64,000 bases of DNA from assembly GCF_012911975.1 (NCBI RefSeq), contig NZ_SMDQ01000006.1:62001-126000 (forward strand), in the 5' to 3' direction. The notes under the pieces are model-generated. The model ran no database searches. It was not told where the DNA came from and worked only from the letters and a program-made list of their open reading frames with translations. The position numbers were made by a program, and so were the translations under genes. The DNA comes from Nodosilinea sp. P-1105 (GTDB taxonomy: Bacteria > Cyanobacteriota > Cyanobacteriia > Phormidesmidales > Phormidesmidaceae). This document shows positions 36,970-43,579 of this stretch, in pieces. Each line of letters opens with the position of its first letter. Position 1 is the first letter of the stretch.

Positions 36970-37701
36970 ATGGTCAGCCTGCCCCTGGATATTGCCCTGC
37001 CCCCCACCCAGGATGACTTGCCCTGTGATGATGGGGTGCCCATGGAAACCCAGCGCCACAAGCTGCAGATGGACCTGCTGATTGAAACCCTGCAACCCTG
37101 GTTGGCAGGTCGCCCTGACGGCTATGTCGGTGGCAATATGTTCTTGTACTACAGCCTGGCCCAGGTGCGAAATCAGGACTTTATGGGACCCGATATGTTT
37201 GCGGTGGTGGATGTGGCCAAAGGGGAACGCAAAAGTTGGGTCGTCTGGGAAGAGGGCAAAGGGCCAGATGTGGTAGTCGAGCTGTTGTCGAGTAGCACGG
37301 CCCAGGCCGACAAAACCAGCAAAAAGCGACTCTATGAACAGCAGGTGCGGGTGCCCGAGTACGTTTGGTTTGACCCGTTTAACCCGGATGATTGGGCTGG
37401 GTTTCGGTTGGTTGGCGGTCGTTACGAACCGCTGGAGCTCAACGAAACTGGGCTGCTACCCAGTCAGCAACTGGGACTAGGACTAGGTCAGTGGTCAGGT
37501 CGGTATCAAGGGGTTGAGGCAGTCTGGTTGCGGTGGGCTACGGCATCGGGACAGTGGTTGCCGACCCAGCAAGACTTATTGGATCAAGAGCGTCAGCGAG
37601 CCGACCAGGAGCGTCAGCGAGCCGACCAAGAGCGTCAGCGAGCTGACCAATTGGCGGCCCGGTTAAGCGCTATGGGCATTGATCCCAATGAAGCCCAATG
37701 A
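36970..37701 (+). CDS. Uma2 family nuclease-like protein with coiled-coil tail
   Basis: A 243-residue Uma2 protein. The PD-(D/E)XK-like core reads FMGPDMFAVVDVAKG then GPDVVVELLSSSTAQADKTS and VRVPEYVWFDP. The C-terminal 45 residues form a coiled coil built of three ERQRADQ repeats, encoded by near-identical 21-bp DNA repeats at about 37586-37650. A paralogue follows after 69 bp. Uma2 proteins are very numerous in cyanobacteria and their role is unknown; the tail may mediate multimerisation. Confidence 0.82.
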   Translation: MVSLPLDIALPPTQDDLPCDDGVPMETQRHKLQMDLLIETLQPWLAGRPDGYVGGNMFLYYSLAQVRNQDFMGPDMFAVVDVAKGERKSWVVWEEGKGPDVVVELLSSSTAQADKTSKKRLYEQQVRVPEYVWFDPFNPDDWAGFRLVGGRYEPLELNETGLLPSQQLGLGLGQWSGRYQGVEAVWLRWATASGQWLPTQQDLLDQERQRADQERQRADQERQRADQLAARLSAMGIDPNEAQ

Positions 37702-37770
37702 AAAAAAACATAAGCTTAAAAATACCTAAGATAGAGCTATCGGATTCTGAAGCTGCGCGCTGGCCCAACC

Positions 37771-38568
37771 ATGTACCAATCCTCCCCGCCATTGCCACCC
37801 AGGCAGGTGCTGCCGACGATGTACGATCTGCCCAGCGAAGTACCAGGGGAGCCAGGATTGCCTGATGAATTTCATCTGTTGCAGCCAGAGCTACTGCGGC
37901 TGACCTTTCGCCCCCCCGCCTATGTTACCGACGAGGTGTTTACCGCCAGTGACCTGAACCTCTACTACGATCCCCGGCATCCCCAGTGGTATAAGCGCCC
38001 GGATTGGTTTGGGGTGTTGGGGGTACCCCGGCTCTATGAGGGGCAAGATCTACGCCTAAGCTATGTCACCTGGCAGGAGGGGACGCCCCCCTTTGTGGTG
38101 GTGGAGCTGCTGTCCCCAGGGACGGAAAAGGAAGATTTGGGTCGCAGCTTACGGGAGGCCAGTCAGCCCCCTAACAAGTGGACGGTGTATGAGCAGGTGT
38201 TGCGGGTGCCCTATTATTTTGTGTTTAACCGCTATACCAATCAGTTTCAGGCCTTTGGTTTGATGATCACCGAATATCAGCCCCTGGAGCCCGATCAGCG
38301 GGGGGTGTGGCTAAAGGAGGCTGAGCTGGGCCTGGGTCTGTGGCAGGGGCGCTATCAGGGGGTGGAGAGACAGTGGCTGCGATGGTATGACGAGGGGGGC
38401 AACTGGCTGTTGACCCCCACAGAGCAAGAGCAACAGCGGGCCGAGCAAGAAAGGCAACGGGCCGAGCAAGAAAGGCAACGGGCCGAGCAAGAAAGGCAGC
38501 GGGCTGAGGCCGCAGAGCAGGAAAATGTGCGGCTGAGGGAACGGCTACGGCAAGCCGGTCTTGATTAG
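37771..38568 (+). CDS. Uma2 family nuclease-like protein with coiled-coil tail (paralogue)
   Basis: A 265-residue paralogue of the preceding gene. Its core shows DWFGVLGVPRLYEGQ, TPPFVVVELLSPGTEKEDLG and LRVPYYFVFNRYTNQ. The C-terminal 50 residues consist of ERQRAEQ repeats encoded by 21-bp DNA repeats at about 38423-38500. A TGA/TAG-spaced small frame and the nucleotidyltransferase gene follow within 120 bp, so the group is probably one transcript. Confidence 0.82.
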   Translation: MYQSSPPLPPRQVLPTMYDLPSEVPGEPGLPDEFHLLQPELLRLTFRPPAYVTDEVFTASDLNLYYDPRHPQWYKRPDWFGVLGVPRLYEGQDLRLSYVTWQEGTPPFVVVELLSPGTEKEDLGRSLREASQPPNKWTVYEQVLRVPYYFVFNRYTNQFQAFGLMITEYQPLEPDQRGVWLKEAELGLGLWQGRYQGVERQWLRWYDEGGNWLLTPTEQEQQRAEQERQRAEQERQRAEQERQRAEAAEQENVRLRERLRQAGLD

Positions 38569-38697
38569 ATGGCCCGTAAGTTTGACCCCGATTTGGCCGC
38601 CCTGTTTGTCCAGAACTATGGGGAAGTTCAACCCTATGGGATTGAACGGGTGGGGCTGGCCCCCGAGTGGCTCTTGGAGGTGCCCCCGTGCGGTTAG
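38569..38697 (+). CDS. Possible 42-residue protein between Uma2 and nucleotidyltransferase
   Basis: An ATG directly after the Uma2 stop opens a 42-codon frame beginning MARKFDPDLAALFVQNYGEV and ending VPPCG. Its stop overlaps the nucleotidyltransferase start (GTG at 38688), an arrangement typical of coupled genes. I do not recognise the sequence. It could be a small antitoxin-like partner, a remnant of a longer gene, or chance. Confidence 0.35.
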   Translation: MARKFDPDLAALFVQNYGEVQPYGIERVGLAPEWLLEVPPCG

Positions 38698-38987
38698 AGG
38701 CCGATCTGGTGCCTCGCCTGGTGGCGGAACTGCGGCAGGTGTATGGGGCCGATGCAGAGGTGTGGTTGTTTGGCTCGCGGGTGGATGATCAGGCCCGGGG
38801 CGGGGACATCGATTTGTATGTGGAAACGGCGGATGATAGCCATTGCCTCGATCGCTACTTGGAGTCTCGCCAGCGATTGTTTCGGTTGTTTGGCGATCGC
38901 AAGGTTGATCTAATTGTGCGATCGCGCCAACGTCCGCCCTCCCCGATCGAGCGCATTGCCCGCAAGACTGGCCTAAAGCTGAGCTAA
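38688..38987 (+). CDS. MNT-type minimal nucleotidyltransferase
   Basis: A 99-residue minimal nucleotidyltransferase. The active-site motif is VWLFGSRVDDQARGGDIDLY (GSx10DxD), with the third Asp in DRKVDLIVR. In HepT/MNT systems such proteins AMPylate the HepT RNase and act as antitoxin, but no HepT gene follows here. I start at GTG 38688 (MRLEADLVPRLVAELR), the usual family N-terminus. The last about 21 codons (QRPPSPIERIARKTGLKLS) are the part that recurs three more times downstream as DNA repeats. Confidence 0.85.
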   Translation: MRLEADLVPRLVAELRQVYGADAEVWLFGSRVDDQARGGDIDLYVETADDSHCLDRYLESRQRLFRLFGDRKVDLIVRSRQRPPSPIERIARKTGLKLS

Positions 38988-39053
38988 ATCTGGCCGCTAA
39001 ACTTGGTCAGACGCTGCCGATAGCCGTGATTTAGAATGGAGTTGTTTCATCGA
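38916..39053 (+). repeat. Repeat M, copy A: nucleotidyltransferase 3' end plus following 5' gene start (138 bp)
   Basis: This 138-bp segment starts at a HIP1 octamer inside the nucleotidyltransferase gene, runs over its stop, and ends five codons into a copy of the start of the membrane coiled-coil gene (ATGGAGTTGTTTC). The same 138 bp recurs at 39794-39931 with about five mismatches. The two copies are direct repeats bracketing vapBC cassette 1. Confidence 0.95.
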
Positions 39054-39060
39054 GTCGTGA

Positions 39061-39363
39061 TTGGCACGCATTACTGTTTTTGGTCATGATCCTATGGAAG
39101 CTAAACGACTGATTTTAGAAACTGATGGGGCTGGTAACCTGAAGCAGTTGCCTAAGCTGCCGCCTAACCAGCGGATTGAAGCTATCTTTTTGCTGTTGCC
39201 AACTCAAGAGAAGACGCAAAATTCCTATGAGGTCAATCACTTAGCAAAACCTACTGTCGAGGAAATCATGGCTCTGGCTCGGCAATTTGCTGAGTTACCA
39301 GAATTAGATAGCCGCAGTACTGATGAAATTCTGGGCTATGACGAATACGGATTACCTCAGTAA
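39061..39363 (+). CDS. VapB-like antitoxin
   Basis: A 100-residue protein directly upstream of a PIN toxin gene, with stop and start overlapping as TAATG. It contains MEAKRLILETDGAGNLKQLP and ends STDEILGYDEYGLPQ, an ending seen in many VapB-type antitoxins. I use a TTG start at 39061 (8 bp after repeat A), which gives MARITVFGHDP; an ATG at 39094 is an alternative. It would neutralise the toxin and repress the promoter. Confidence 0.75.
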   Translation: MARITVFGHDPMEAKRLILETDGAGNLKQLPKLPPNQRIEAIFLLLPTQEKTQNSYEVNHLAKPTVEEIMALARQFAELPELDSRSTDEILGYDEYGLPQ

Positions 39364-39785
39364 TGGTTCAAGTGGTTGTGGTAGATACCTCGGCTTTGAT
39401 AGCGCTTCTACTTCAAGAATCTGAAGCTGAGCAAATTGCAGGGATCTTGTCTATGGCTAGGACGATACGCATCACTGCTCCTAATTTACTGGAGACTGCA
39501 ATTGTGGCAATAACCAGACGGGGAGAGAAAGGCTATGACCAGTTGCAGGCAATGCTCAAGCGTTTAGAGGTTGAAGTTGTTGCTTGTGATGGCGCTCTTG
39601 TAGAAATAGCGATTCAAGCCTGGCAGCAGTACGGAAAAGGCCGCCATCCTGCCGGATTAAATTTTGGTGATTGCTTTTCCTATGCCCTCGCTAAGCAGCA
39701 GTCTACCCCTTTACTATTCAAGGGTGAAGATTTTTCGCAGACTGACCTCTTGTCAGCTTTAGATTTACCTATGCCTGGAAGCTAG
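39363..39785 (+). CDS. VapC-like PIN-domain toxin (cassette 1)
   Basis: A 140-residue PIN-domain ribonuclease. The four acidic positions are present: VVVDTSALIALL, NLLETAIVAITRR, GLNFGDCFSYALAK and LLFKGEDFSQTDL. The HPAGLNFGDC segment is typical of the VapC group. VapC toxins cleave tRNA or rRNA. It is translationally coupled to the antitoxin. Codon use is AT-richer than the flanking chromosomal genes, consistent with gain by transfer. Confidence 0.88.
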   Translation: MVQVVVVDTSALIALLLQESEAEQIAGILSMARTIRITAPNLLETAIVAITRRGEKGYDQLQAMLKRLEVEVVACDGALVEIAIQAWQQYGKGRHPAGLNFGDCFSYALAKQQSTPLLFKGEDFSQTDLLSALDLPMPGS

Positions 39786-39793
39786 ATCAGCCA

Positions 39794-39931
39794 GTGCGAT
39801 CGCGCCAGCGACCCCCCTCCCCGATCGAGCGCATTGCCCGCAAGACTGGCCTAAAGCTGAGCTAAATCTGACCGCTAAACTTGGTCAGACGCTGCCGATA
39901 GCCGTGATTTAGAATGGAGTTGTTTCGTCGA
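39794..39931 (+). repeat. Repeat M, copy B (138 bp)
   Basis: The direct-repeat partner of 38916-39053. It starts 8 bp after the vapC stop codon, at the same HIP1 octamer, and ends inside the start of the membrane coiled-coil gene. The first part keeps the nucleotidyltransferase C-terminal coding sequence without a gene before it, with small changes that break the protein match. Copy C is identical to 72 bp of it. Confidence 0.95.
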
Positions 39932-40438
39932 CAGACCTGGATCAACTTTCTATCGCTGCTACCAGCGACTAGCTTTAGCCTGTTAGTGGTGTCCATTGCT
40001 TTTCTGAGGTTCTATGATGCAGCCGACTTCACCCTCCTCGGATACGTCACCCATCCCAGACAATGGAGTAACCGACTTACAGTGGCCGCCCTCGTGGTGG
40101 CGCTGGTTAATTTTTGCGTTGAGTGGGACCGTCGAAATCGAGAAACAAGCCGCCTTGCAAGCGCAGAGGCACAGGCAGCAGCTGATCGAGCAGCAGCAGT
40201 ACAACGAAGAGCTGAGGAGGAGCAACGAAGAGCTGAGGAGGAGCAACGAAGAGCTGAGGAAAGCTCACGAGCTGCGGATGAGCGAGCTGAGGAAAGAGAA
40301 CGAGCGGCTCGCCGAGCTAGAGTCGAAGTTGAACGAGATCTGGCATTCCTGAGCTTTTTGGCAGACCCCTCGGATGAGAACCGTCGAAAGTTAACCCAAA
40401 CAATTGCTGTATTGGATCAATACCGTGACAGCCTTTGA
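39914..40438 (+). CDS. Small membrane protein with coiled coil
   Basis: A 174-residue protein starting inside repeat M copy B. Two hydrophobic segments (residues about 12-34 and 54-72) precede a long charged coiled coil (residues about 75-145) rich in AEEEQRRAEE repeats, then a short globular end (LAFLSFLADPSDENRRKL). The first five codons also exist as a severed copy at 39036. I do not recognise a function. By position it may have been the partner of the nucleotidyltransferase before the vapBC cassette separated them. Confidence 0.65.
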   Translation: MELFRRQTWINFLSLLPATSFSLLVVSIAFLRFYDAADFTLLGYVTHPRQWSNRLTVAALVVALVNFCVEWDRRNRETSRLASAEAQAAADRAAAVQRRAEEEQRRAEEEQRRAEESSRAADERAEERERAARRARVEVERDLAFLSFLADPSDENRRKLTQTIAVLDQYRDSL

Positions 40439-40500
40439 AGGAGGACTTATCCCTGTAGATTAGGTAGAACGCAGCGGAACCCAACAGGCCAGGTGCTGGT

Positions 40501-40585
40501 ATGACGGAAATTTTGCCCCATGAGGAGTGTTGGGCGTTGAAGGATGTGTCTTTTGAGGTGAAGCGGGGAGACCGGATTGGCATTT
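40501..40585 (+). pseudogene. Fragment of a polysaccharide-type ABC transporter ATPase
   Basis: Codons from 40501 read EECWALKDVSFEVKRGDRIG followed by I, which is the stretch just before the Walker A motif in Wzt-type ATPases. The sequence then runs without a gap into repeat M copy C and loses homology, so Walker A and the rest are gone. The part before 40501 is also missing. It marks a recombination junction. Confidence 0.75.
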
Positions 40586-40657
40586 GCGCCAGCGACCCCC
40601 CTCCCCGATCGAGCGCATTGCCCGCAAGACTGGCCTAAAGCTGAGCTAAATCTGACC
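40586..40657 (+). repeat. Repeat M, copy C (72 bp)
   Basis: Identical over 72 bp to positions 39802-39873 of copy B as far as I can read. It is joined on its left to the ABC-ATPase fragment and on its right to the leader of vapBC cassette 2. Confidence 0.95.
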
Positions 40658-40742
40658 ATGGTCTATAAATTAAGATATTTTTAGCCCTTATAGGCTGGCG
40701 AGTTTTATTATGTCTTCAGAGTCTTCTTTACAGGGGGTGGCC

Positions 40743-40979
40743 ATGTCACCAGTGATTGAATCTATTGTACAAACCTTGCGGGCACTCTCTCCTGAGTGTC
40801 AGCAAGAGGTGTTAGACTTTGCAGATTTTTTGGCACAGAAGAGTGGCAAGGTAGTGATTCGTGATGTCCCTAAACAACGGACTTTAGGTTTACACGAGGG
40901 AAAAGGGTGGCTAAGCGACGACTTCAATGATCCGTTGCCAGATGATTTTTGGCTAGGTAATCATGAATCTGTTGCTTGA
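40743..40979 (+). CDS. DUF2281/VapB-type antitoxin
   Basis: A 78-residue antitoxin. The N-terminal SPVIESIVQTLRALSPECQQ and VLDFADFLAQKSG are the DUF2281 signature, and the C-terminus (WLSDDFNDPLPDDFWLG) is the typical toxin-binding tail. I prefer ATG 40743, preceded by GGGGGTGG, over the ATG at 40710. Its stop lies 17 bp inside the toxin gene. Confidence 0.85.
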   Translation: MSPVIESIVQTLRALSPECQQEVLDFADFLAQKSGKVVIRDVPKQRTLGLHEGKGWLSDDFNDPLPDDFWLGNHESVA

Positions 40980-41349
40980 CACCCATGTTGCAATTTGGCA
41001 GACCATTAGCCCACAAAAATTATCTGAACAAGTAAGAGAGCTTTTATTAGATGAATCAAATATCTGGCATCTAAGCCTAGCAAGCATCTGGGAAATGCAA
41101 ATAAAATTACAGCTTGGAAAGTTACGACTAGATATGCCTCTTCCGGAAATGCTCAGAGATTTGCAAGTCAAGAATGATTTACGATTCTTGTTTATTTCTC
41201 TAGAGCATATCTATGCTTTAGAAAATTTACCTCATATTCATCGGGATCCTTTTGATCGAATGCTAATTGCCCAAGCAGCAGCTGAGAAGATGCCCATCAT
41301 CAGCATTGATTCTGCTTTTAATGGATATGATGTTCAACGTTTGTGGTAA
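40963..41349 (+). CDS. PIN-domain toxin (cassette 2)
   Basis: A 128-residue VapC-family PIN protein of a different subgroup from the one at 39363. The acidic residues lie in NLLLDTHVAIWQ, SLASIWEMQIKLQLGKL, HRDPFDRMLIAQAAAE and IISIDSAFNGYDV. DPFDRMLIAQA is a hallmark of this subgroup. It overlaps the antitoxin gene and is AT-rich. Confidence 0.9.
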   Translation: MNLLLDTHVAIWQTISPQKLSEQVRELLLDESNIWHLSLASIWEMQIKLQLGKLRLDMPLPEMLRDLQVKNDLRFLFISLEHIYALENLPHIHRDPFDRMLIAQAAAEKMPIISIDSAFNGYDVQRLW

Positions 41350-41456
41350 TTCCCCGAAATACAGTCCTTATCTTTCGTTGTTACCTGGGCGGGTGCTGAA
41401 TGGAAGTAGCCGCAATGATATGACCGCGATCGCGCCAGCAGCCCCAATACAGCAGG

Positions 41457-41626
41457 CTTTCCCTCCCCTCCCACGGAGGGGTGCCCGGAGGGCGGGGTGG
41501 GTTCTTCGGGCTTGCTTGACCCACCCCTACCTACTTCGACAAGCTCAGCACAGGCCTCCCAGGAGGGGATGCCGATACCTGACACCCTCAGCAACGGTGG
41601 TTATATTTCTGCCAGGCAGTACTAGC
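41457..41626 (-). repeat. Dispersed element R1, long inverted copy
   Basis: It contains GAGGGGTGCCCGGAGGGCGG, CTTCGACAAGCTCAGCACAG, CCTCCCAGGAGGGGATGCCG and TTATATTTCTGCCAGGCAG. The last two parts are the reverse complement of 21981-22050; the first is shared with 62395-62460. It ends at a TACTAG. Confidence 0.8.
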
Positions 41627-41718
41627 CTTCACTCTACCCACCCACTCACCTTCATACTCAAACTGCCTAAAAGACGCCCTTCTCAAGAGCCCTCGTCAAG
41701 CATCTTTTCGGTGCTGCA

Positions 41719-41782
41719 GCGCCAACGCCCGCCATCCCCGATCGAGCGCATTGCCCGCAAGACTGGCCTAAAGCTGAGTTAA
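41719..41782 (+). repeat. Repeat M, copy D (64 bp)
   Basis: It encodes the same nucleotidyltransferase C-terminus (QRPPSPIERIARKTGLKLS, stop TAA) as copy A, with a few silent base changes. It therefore still reads as protein, unlike B and C, and is probably the end of another nucleotidyltransferase gene whose body is gone. Confidence 0.9.
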
Positions 41783-41855
41783 TGGGTAATAGGCCCAGCG
41801 ATTCACGGCGATATTATCAATTGCAATATAATTTAGGGTAAGAGAAGAGTCACAA

Positions 41856-42238
41856 GTGCCGACGCTGTTAAATCAAGATGGGTTTAAGTTTTTCTTTTAC
41901 GCAAACGAGCATGGGTGCATCCCACTTTTGCAAGTTGGCCCTCATCCCCCAGCCCCTTCTCCCAAAATGGGAGAAGGGGGGCCGGATTCAAAGTCCCTCT
42001 CCCGCTCTGGGAGAGGGATTTAGGGTGAGGGCTGCAAAACTGGGATGCACTCAACGAGCATGAGCCAAAACATATCCATGTTACGAAGGGCGAAGACTAC
42101 GCCAAGATAGAACTAGGAACACTGAAAGTTACAGCTAACTTCATGAAACCGAAGTAGCTTAAGAAAGCTCTTCAAATTGTTCAACAAAACCAAGGCATGT
42201 TTGAGGACAAGTGGGATGAATGGTTCAGTCAGAGGTAA
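41856..42238 (+). pseudogene. DUF4160 gene, interrupted by a MITE and by a stop codon
   Basis: From GTG 41856 the frame reads PTLLNQDGFKFFFYANEH, then is cut by the 136-bp MITE. After it, from 42053, the frame resumes with ANEH-EPKHIHVTKGEDYAK and TLKVTANFMKPK, meets an in-frame TAG at 42155-42157 (a Glu codon in the family consensus), and continues LKKALQIVQQNQGMFEDKWD to TAA at 42236. DUF4160 proteins are usually paired with DUF2442, which follows here. Two independent lesions make it a pseudogene. Confidence 0.9.
41915..42050. mobile_element. 136-bp MITE, copy 1 (inside the DUF4160 gene)
   Basis: The element has terminal inverted repeats GTGCATCCCACTTTTGCA and TGCAAAACTGGGATGCAC (one mismatch) and palindromic interior parts (CTTCTCCCAAAATGGGAGAAG). 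The target AACGAGCATG is duplicated at 41904-41913 and 42053-42062. It carries no transposase, so it would be moved in trans. A second copy of equal length is at 63440-63575. Confidence 0.93.
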
Positions 42239-42461
42239 ATCGGTTCATTTCGATGATTGCCATCTTCATGTCGAGTTGCAAGATGGACGAATTATTTCTA
42301 CCCCGATGTCCTGGTATCCTGAGCTGCAGAGGTCAACGCTGAGTCAGCTTAAAAACTCTATATTTATTTGCCGTGGAACTGGTATTGAGTGGCCAGAGAT
42401 TGATTACCATCTAAGTATTGAAAGTATGTTGGTGATAGACGTAGAAAAATCGGTAGCCTGA
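42216..42461 (+). CDS. DUF2442 family protein
   Basis: An 81-residue protein with the DUF2442 hallmarks: VHFDDCHLHVELQDGRIIST, the segment PMSWYPELQRST and the end GIEWPEIDYHLSIESML. Such proteins are usually encoded with DUF4160 and are thought to act as toxin-antitoxin-like pairs. The ATG at 42216 overlaps the end of the DUF4160 pseudogene, so the original pair was translationally coupled. This partner has survived intact. Confidence 0.85.
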   Translation: MNGSVRGKSVHFDDCHLHVELQDGRIISTPMSWYPELQRSTLSQLKNSIFICRGTGIEWPEIDYHLSIESMLVIDVEKSVA

Positions 42462-42610
42462 TAAAAATCAGCGTTTACTCCATAACCTGGGCAAACGCTA
42501 CATCATTGGTCACCAGCAGTAAAAGGAGCGCTATACGGCACTGTGGGATGTGATTGCTCACAATGCCCGGTCATCCCTTTCTAAGACTTGCCGCTGCACT
42601 AGCTTTCACT

Positions 42611-43579
42611 ATGATTGAATCGATTCTTGTCACCGGGGCAGCGGGCTTTATTGGCTTTCATGTCTGTCAAAAGCTGCTGCATCTGGGCTACCCAGTCGTG
42701 GGCGTTGACAATCTCAACCCCTACTATGACCCCAGCCTAAAGCAGGCCCGGTTAGACCAATTATTGCCCCAGCCCAACTTCAGCTTTCAAAAGCTGGATA
42801 TAGCCGACCGGGACGCCATGGCAGCTCTGATCGCCCAGACCCAGCCGCAGGTGGTGATCCACCTGGCGGCCCAGGCGGGGGTGCGCTATTCCCTGGAAAA
42901 TCCCCATGTCTATGGCGAGAGCAACGTCATGGGTTTTCTAAACCTGTTAGAAGGCTGCCGCCATTACCCGGTGCGGCATCTGGTTTATGCGTCGTCGAGT
43001 TCGGTGTATGGCGCCAATACCAAGGTGCCCTTTGCGGTGGACGATCCGGTGGAGCAGCCGATCAGCCTGTATGCGGCCACCAAGCGGGCCAATGAGCTAA
43101 TGGCTTACACCTACAGCCATTTGTACAGTATCCCAACCACGGGGCTGCGATTTTTTACGGTCTATGGGCCGTGGGGTCGGCCGGATATGGCCTATTTTTC
43201 GTTTACTCGGGCGATTTTGGCAGGGCAGCCGATTAAGGTGTTTAACCATGGCCAGATGCGCCGAGACTTTACTTACATTGACGATATTGTGGCGGGGGTG
43301 TTGGGGGTAATGGACCGTCCCCCCACTGGAGACGTGCCCCCCCACCGGCTGTACAACATTGGCAATAATCAACCGGTCAGCCTAATGGACTTTATTTCTA
43401 CCCTAGAGACTTGCCTGGGGACAACGGCGAAAAAAGAGTTTTTGCCGATGCAGCCGGGGGATTTGCCAGAAACCTTTGCCGATATTGACGACCTGGTCCG
43501 AGACACGGGGTTTAAGCCCAACACGCCACTGGCCACTGGCTTAGCCGCATTTGTGGACTGGTACTGCAACTACGTTTGA
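42611..43579 (+). CDS. NAD-dependent epimerase, UDP-glucuronate 4-epimerase type
   Basis: Extended SDR enzyme. It shows the NAD loop LVTGAAGFIGFHVCQKLL, LAAQAGVRYSLENPHVYGES, the Ser region YASSSSVYGANTKVPF and the catalytic YAATKRANE (YxxxK). The closest group by these motifs makes UDP-galacturonate from UDP-glucuronate for polysaccharides. I start at ATG 42611 (MIESILVTGAAG), since the longer start at 42554 lies in unrelated sequence. It begins the polysaccharide locus, and its stop overlaps the next start as TGATG-type. Confidence 0.92.
   Translation: MIESILVTGAAGFIGFHVCQKLLHLGYPVVGVDNLNPYYDPSLKQARLDQLLPQPNFSFQKLDIADRDAMAALIAQTQPQVVIHLAAQAGVRYSLENPHVYGESNVMGFLNLLEGCRHYPVRHLVYASSSSVYGANTKVPFAVDDPVEQPISLYAATKRANELMAYTYSHLYSIPTTGLRFFTVYGPWGRPDMAYFSFTRAILAGQPIKVFNHGQMRRDFTYIDDIVAGVLGVMDRPPTGDVPPHRLYNIGNNQPVSLMDFISTLETCLGTTAKKEFLPMQPGDLPETFADIDDLVRDTGFKPNTPLATGLAAFVDWYCNYV

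Larger units (their letters stand above)
41350..41855. other. Repeat-filled gap between vapBC cassette 2 and the broken DUF4160 gene
   Basis: It contains GCGATCGCGCCAGC at 41426-41439 (matching the start of repeat M), an inverted copy of dispersed element R1 at about 41457-41626, and repeat M copy D at 41719-41782. No intact gene is present. The order suggests that R1 landed inside an older repeat M copy or beside it. Confidence 0.7.

Noticed and set aside
40014-40352. A second, out-of-frame coiled-coil-like reading frame inside the membrane coiled-coil gene
   Set aside because: The purine-rich repeats code for Glu/Arg/Lys-rich sequence in more than one frame. The 174-codon frame has the start in the repeat M junction, plausible membrane helices and a globular end, so it is preferred.
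38916-41782. A chromosomal integron
   Set aside because: The repeated segments are gene 3' ends without the attC-type imperfect palindrome, and no integrase gene is present in the window.
41878-42063. A 61-codon frame over the MITE, and a similar one at 63394-63612
   Set aside because: Both are translations of the 136-bp MITE itself; the real coding sequence at 41856 is the interrupted DUF4160 gene in another register.
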